Assembly (NCBI GenBank): GCA_013002375.1
Contig: JABDJW010000181.1
Span: 1-7,132, forward strand
Source of the DNA: Acidimicrobiales bacterium
GTDB taxonomy: Bacteria; Actinomycetota; Acidimicrobiia; Acidimicrobiales; SHLQ01
Length of the DNA: 7,132 nt
Direction of reading: 5' to 3'
Under the pieces are notes generated by a model. The model searched no databases. It was not told the origin of the DNA and was given only the letters and a program-made list of their open reading frames with translations. A program made the translations under genes and the position numbers. Shown here in pieces: positions 5,879 through 7,132 of the stretch (positions are counted from its first letter, which is position 1; the number at the start of each line of letters is the position of its first letter).

Positions 5879-6811
5879 CTAGCGCAGAAGGCTGCGCACC
5901 TCAGCCAGCAGCTCGATGGTCTCGAGGGCCTCGGGCTGGGTGACGCTCATGCATCGCACGATTACGTCATCGAACCCAAGCTCGGCAAAGGGCGCCAGCT
6001 GGTCGGCCACCTCGGCGGGGGTACCGGCCACCACCTGGCCCGCCGTCATGCCCCGGTAGCCCTGAGCCAGAATCTCGTCGCGGCGGGCAACAGCCGCGCC
6101 GGGGTCGGCCAACACGATCGCGTCCTTGCGCACAATCGATCGCGGGGCCTTACCCAGCTCGGCGCACGCGGCCCGGTAGTGCGCGATGGCGGCGGCGCCG
6201 GACTCGGCGTCGAGGTTCGGTCCGCCGTACCAGGCGGTGCCCATACGAGCCGCTCGCTCGAGAGCGCGCGGTACTCCGGCACCGATCCACCACTCGACCG
6301 GCCGGGCCGGCACCAGGCCCAGCTGCACGGTGTGGGATGCGCTTCCCGCCGCGGCGCCCGGATGTACGTCGTCGCTGCTCACGGCCTCGCCCGCAACGAG
6401 GGCCTGGGCAATGGCCAACCGCCGCTCGAGCTCGGTGCCGCGCGAACCCAACTCGGCCCCCATCGCCGCGAACTGACCGGCGCCCGAACCAATACCGGTC
6501 TGCACGATGAACGGCGTATCGGCGCCGTCGACCAGCGAAGCCAGGGTGCCGACGTGCTCGGCGATCAGCACCGGATGCCACAGCGGCACCAGGAACAGGC
6601 AGCCCACGGGCCGTGGCCCCCACTCGGCCAACAGCCGGCCGAGTATCGGCGTGTTCTGGTAGTAGGGCCAGGCCATGGCGTGGTGGTCGCCGACCGAAAG
6701 CGAATCGAGTGCAACCCGATCGGCCACCCGGGTCCGCTCGATCATCCACTTCGCGGCCTGGGCGGGATCCGGGGTATTCACCGACGACGACAAGGACACA
6801 CCCACACGCAT
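5879..6811 (-). CDS. Luciferase-like (LLM-class) flavin- or F420-dependent oxidoreductase
   Basis: The 310-residue protein reads as a bacterial luciferase-like TIM barrel. It opens with the first strand MRVGVSLSSS and an early DSLSVGDHHA segment (37-45), matching the 'D..w..DHh' signature. WHPVLIAEHVGTLASL at 78-93 is the classic 'p..lA...atL..ls' helix, and GIGSGAGQFAAMGAE at 106-120 is the glycine-rich loop that binds the cofactor phosphate. EWWIGAGVPRALERAARMGTAW at 173-194 and GTPAEVADQLAPFAELGFDDVIVR at 263-286 complete the usual C-terminal pattern. Such enzymes use FMNH2 or F420 for monooxygenation or hydride transfer in the cytoplasm; sequence alone does not decide which, nor the substrate. 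The length is normal for the family. The ATG at 6811 is preceded by a TAGCCT box and no Shine-Dalgarno sequence. Its stop is 6 bases from that of the convergent propeller gene. Confidence 0.88.
   Translation of the reverse strand: MRVGVSLSSSVNTPDPAQAAKWMIERTRVADRVALDSLSVGDHHAMAWPYYQNTPILGRLLAEWGPRPVGCLFLVPLWHPVLIAEHVGTLASLVDGADTPFIVQTGIGSGAGQFAAMGAELGSRGTELERRLAIAQALVAGEAVSSDDVHPGAAAGSASHTVQLGLVPARPVEWWIGAGVPRALERAARMGTAWYGGPNLDAESGAAAIAHYRAACAELGKAPRSIVRKDAIVLADPGAAVARRDEILAQGYRGMTAGQVVAGTPAEVADQLAPFAELGFDDVIVRCMSVTQPEALETIELLAEVRSLLR
5882..5897 (+). terminator. Candidate hairpin terminator after the propeller gene
   Basis: GCGCAG at 5882-5887 pairs with CTGCGC at 5892-5897 around a 4-base AAGG loop, starting 10 bases after the TAG of the propeller gene. 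No T-tract follows. The hairpin overlaps the last codons of the minus-strand oxidoreductase. The stem is short, so the call is tentative. Confidence 0.33.
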
Positions 6812-6817
6812 GGGCCG

Positions 6818-6844
6818 AGGCTACCGGGTCCAGGTGGCGGTCAA
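6818..6844 (-). promoter_or_regulatory. Candidate promoter TTGACC-N15-TAGCCT for the oxidoreductase gene
   Basis: On the minus strand, TTGACC (6844-6839) is followed after 15 bases by TAGCCT (6823-6818), then six bases and the ATG at 6811. Both hexamers resemble housekeeping sigma sites, although the spacer is two bases shorter than ideal. The start would be leaderless. Confidence 0.5.
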
Positions 6845-6927
6845 GAGAGGTTTCGACGCCCAGGGTGGCGATCCCTGAGGTGGATTGCATGCCCCGATCT
6901 CGCACCGTGCCCGGCATCGACGACGGC

Positions 6928-6933
6928 TAGCCT
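6928..6933 (+). promoter_or_regulatory. Candidate -10 box (TAGCCT) upstream of the right-edge lipoprotein gene
   Basis: TAGCCT fits TANNNT and would start transcription near 6940, inside the adjoining inverted repeat, giving a leader of about 50 bases. No convincing -35 box is seen 16-18 bases upstream, so other promoters in this gap are possible. Confidence 0.3.
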
Positions 6934-6966
6934 GGAACGCGTTCTCATTCTGCGAGCACGCGTTCC
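6934..6966. promoter_or_regulatory. Inverted and direct repeat, candidate operator
   Basis: GGAACGCG at 6934-6941 is mirrored by CGCGTTCC at 6959-6966. The first arm belongs to a perfect 10-base palindrome GAACGCGTTC (6935-6944). ACGCGTTC also occurs as a direct repeat at 6937-6944 and 6958-6965, exactly 21 bases apart, two helical turns. The core GAAC-N2-GTTC resembles sites of TetR-type lipid regulators such as KstR, from memory, but the flanks do not match well. Confidence 0.45.
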
Positions 6967-6990
6967 GCAGACCACACCGAGGGAAGAAGA

Positions 6991-7132
6991 ATGGCGATGA
7001 GCACACGGAGAAACCGACGAGCGTTGACCGCGCTGACCGCACTGGCGGCCTTGGCGCTGCTGGCCGGAGCCTGCGGCAGCGACGACGACAGCAGCGCAGC
7101 CACCACGCCGGAGGCCGCGGCCGGTACAACCG
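6991..7132 (+). CDS. N-terminus of a lipoprotein, possibly an ABC transporter substrate-binding protein (partial)
   Basis: Forty-seven codons are visible before the right edge. They encode a basic n-region (STRRNRR), a long Ala/Leu core and LLAGACGSDDDSS, a lipoprotein cleavage site with Cys28 followed by acidic and Ser-rich residues. This start is typical of actinobacterial substrate-binding lipoproteins, but many other surface lipoproteins begin the same way, so the transporter role is a guess. AGGGA at 6980-6984 sits 6 bases before the ATG at 6991 and favours it over the in-frame ATG at 6997, although GAAGAAG nearer 6997 makes the second possible. The arginine cluster is not a convincing Tat motif. 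The gene lies behind the repeat at 6934-6966, which may control it. Confidence 0.75.
   Translation, partial: MAMSTRRNRRALTALTALAALALLAGACGSDDDSSAATTPEAAAGTT

Noticed and set aside
6934..6964. ECF sigma promoter reading of GGAAC followed by CGTT
   Set aside because: The elements are 22 bases apart, well beyond the usual 16-17, and are better explained as the arms of an inverted repeat.

Overview
The window is GC-rich chromosomal DNA. The proteins are strongly biased to Ala, Gly, Asp, Arg and Val. It contains lipoproteins of the 'ACGSDDD' type and a luciferase-like flavin/F420-type oxidoreductase, and several genes have a TANNNT box 6-8 bases before the start codon. Together these suggest an actinomycete, most likely from the Acidimicrobiia/Ilumatobacter-like side of the phylum. 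The lineage is an inference from style, not from a marker gene. The genes are short single units in alternating orientation, with no long operon.

Layout, left to right. (1) On the minus strand, an open-ended hotdog-fold (MaoC-like) acyl dehydratase runs off the left edge. (2) Diverging from it is an AlkB-family Fe(II)/2-oxoglutarate dioxygenase, probably a DNA/RNA dealkylation repair enzyme. (3) A small lipoprotein follows, with a beta-rich region reminiscent of DNRLRE/CBM96-type modules. (4) Converging on it, with a shared CTAG at the two stops, is a secreted protein held by one C-terminal membrane helix. (5) A 345-base gap holds the 3' remnant of a LuxR-type regulator and a palindromic, operator-like site. 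(6) The largest gene encodes an 886-residue exported lipoprotein with seven PD40/TolB-like blades, an IPT/TIG-like domain and seven more blades. (7) Converging on it, 6 bases away, is a luciferase-like monooxygenase. (8) At the right edge is the start of another lipoprotein, possibly a transporter substrate-binding protein, behind a double repeat that looks like an operator.

The genes do not form an obvious pathway. Four of the eight products are exported or surface-anchored, so part of the window is envelope-directed, while the dehydratase, AlkB and luciferase-like genes are cytoplasmic enzymes. The most notable points are the 7+TIG+7 architecture with calcium-type loops concentrated in the first propeller, the run of probable leaderless promoters, the broken luxR beside a palindrome, and two convergent gene pairs that each carry a hairpin inside the last codons of the minus-strand gene. 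I saw no defence system, CRISPR array, transposase, phage gene, tRNA or rRNA.
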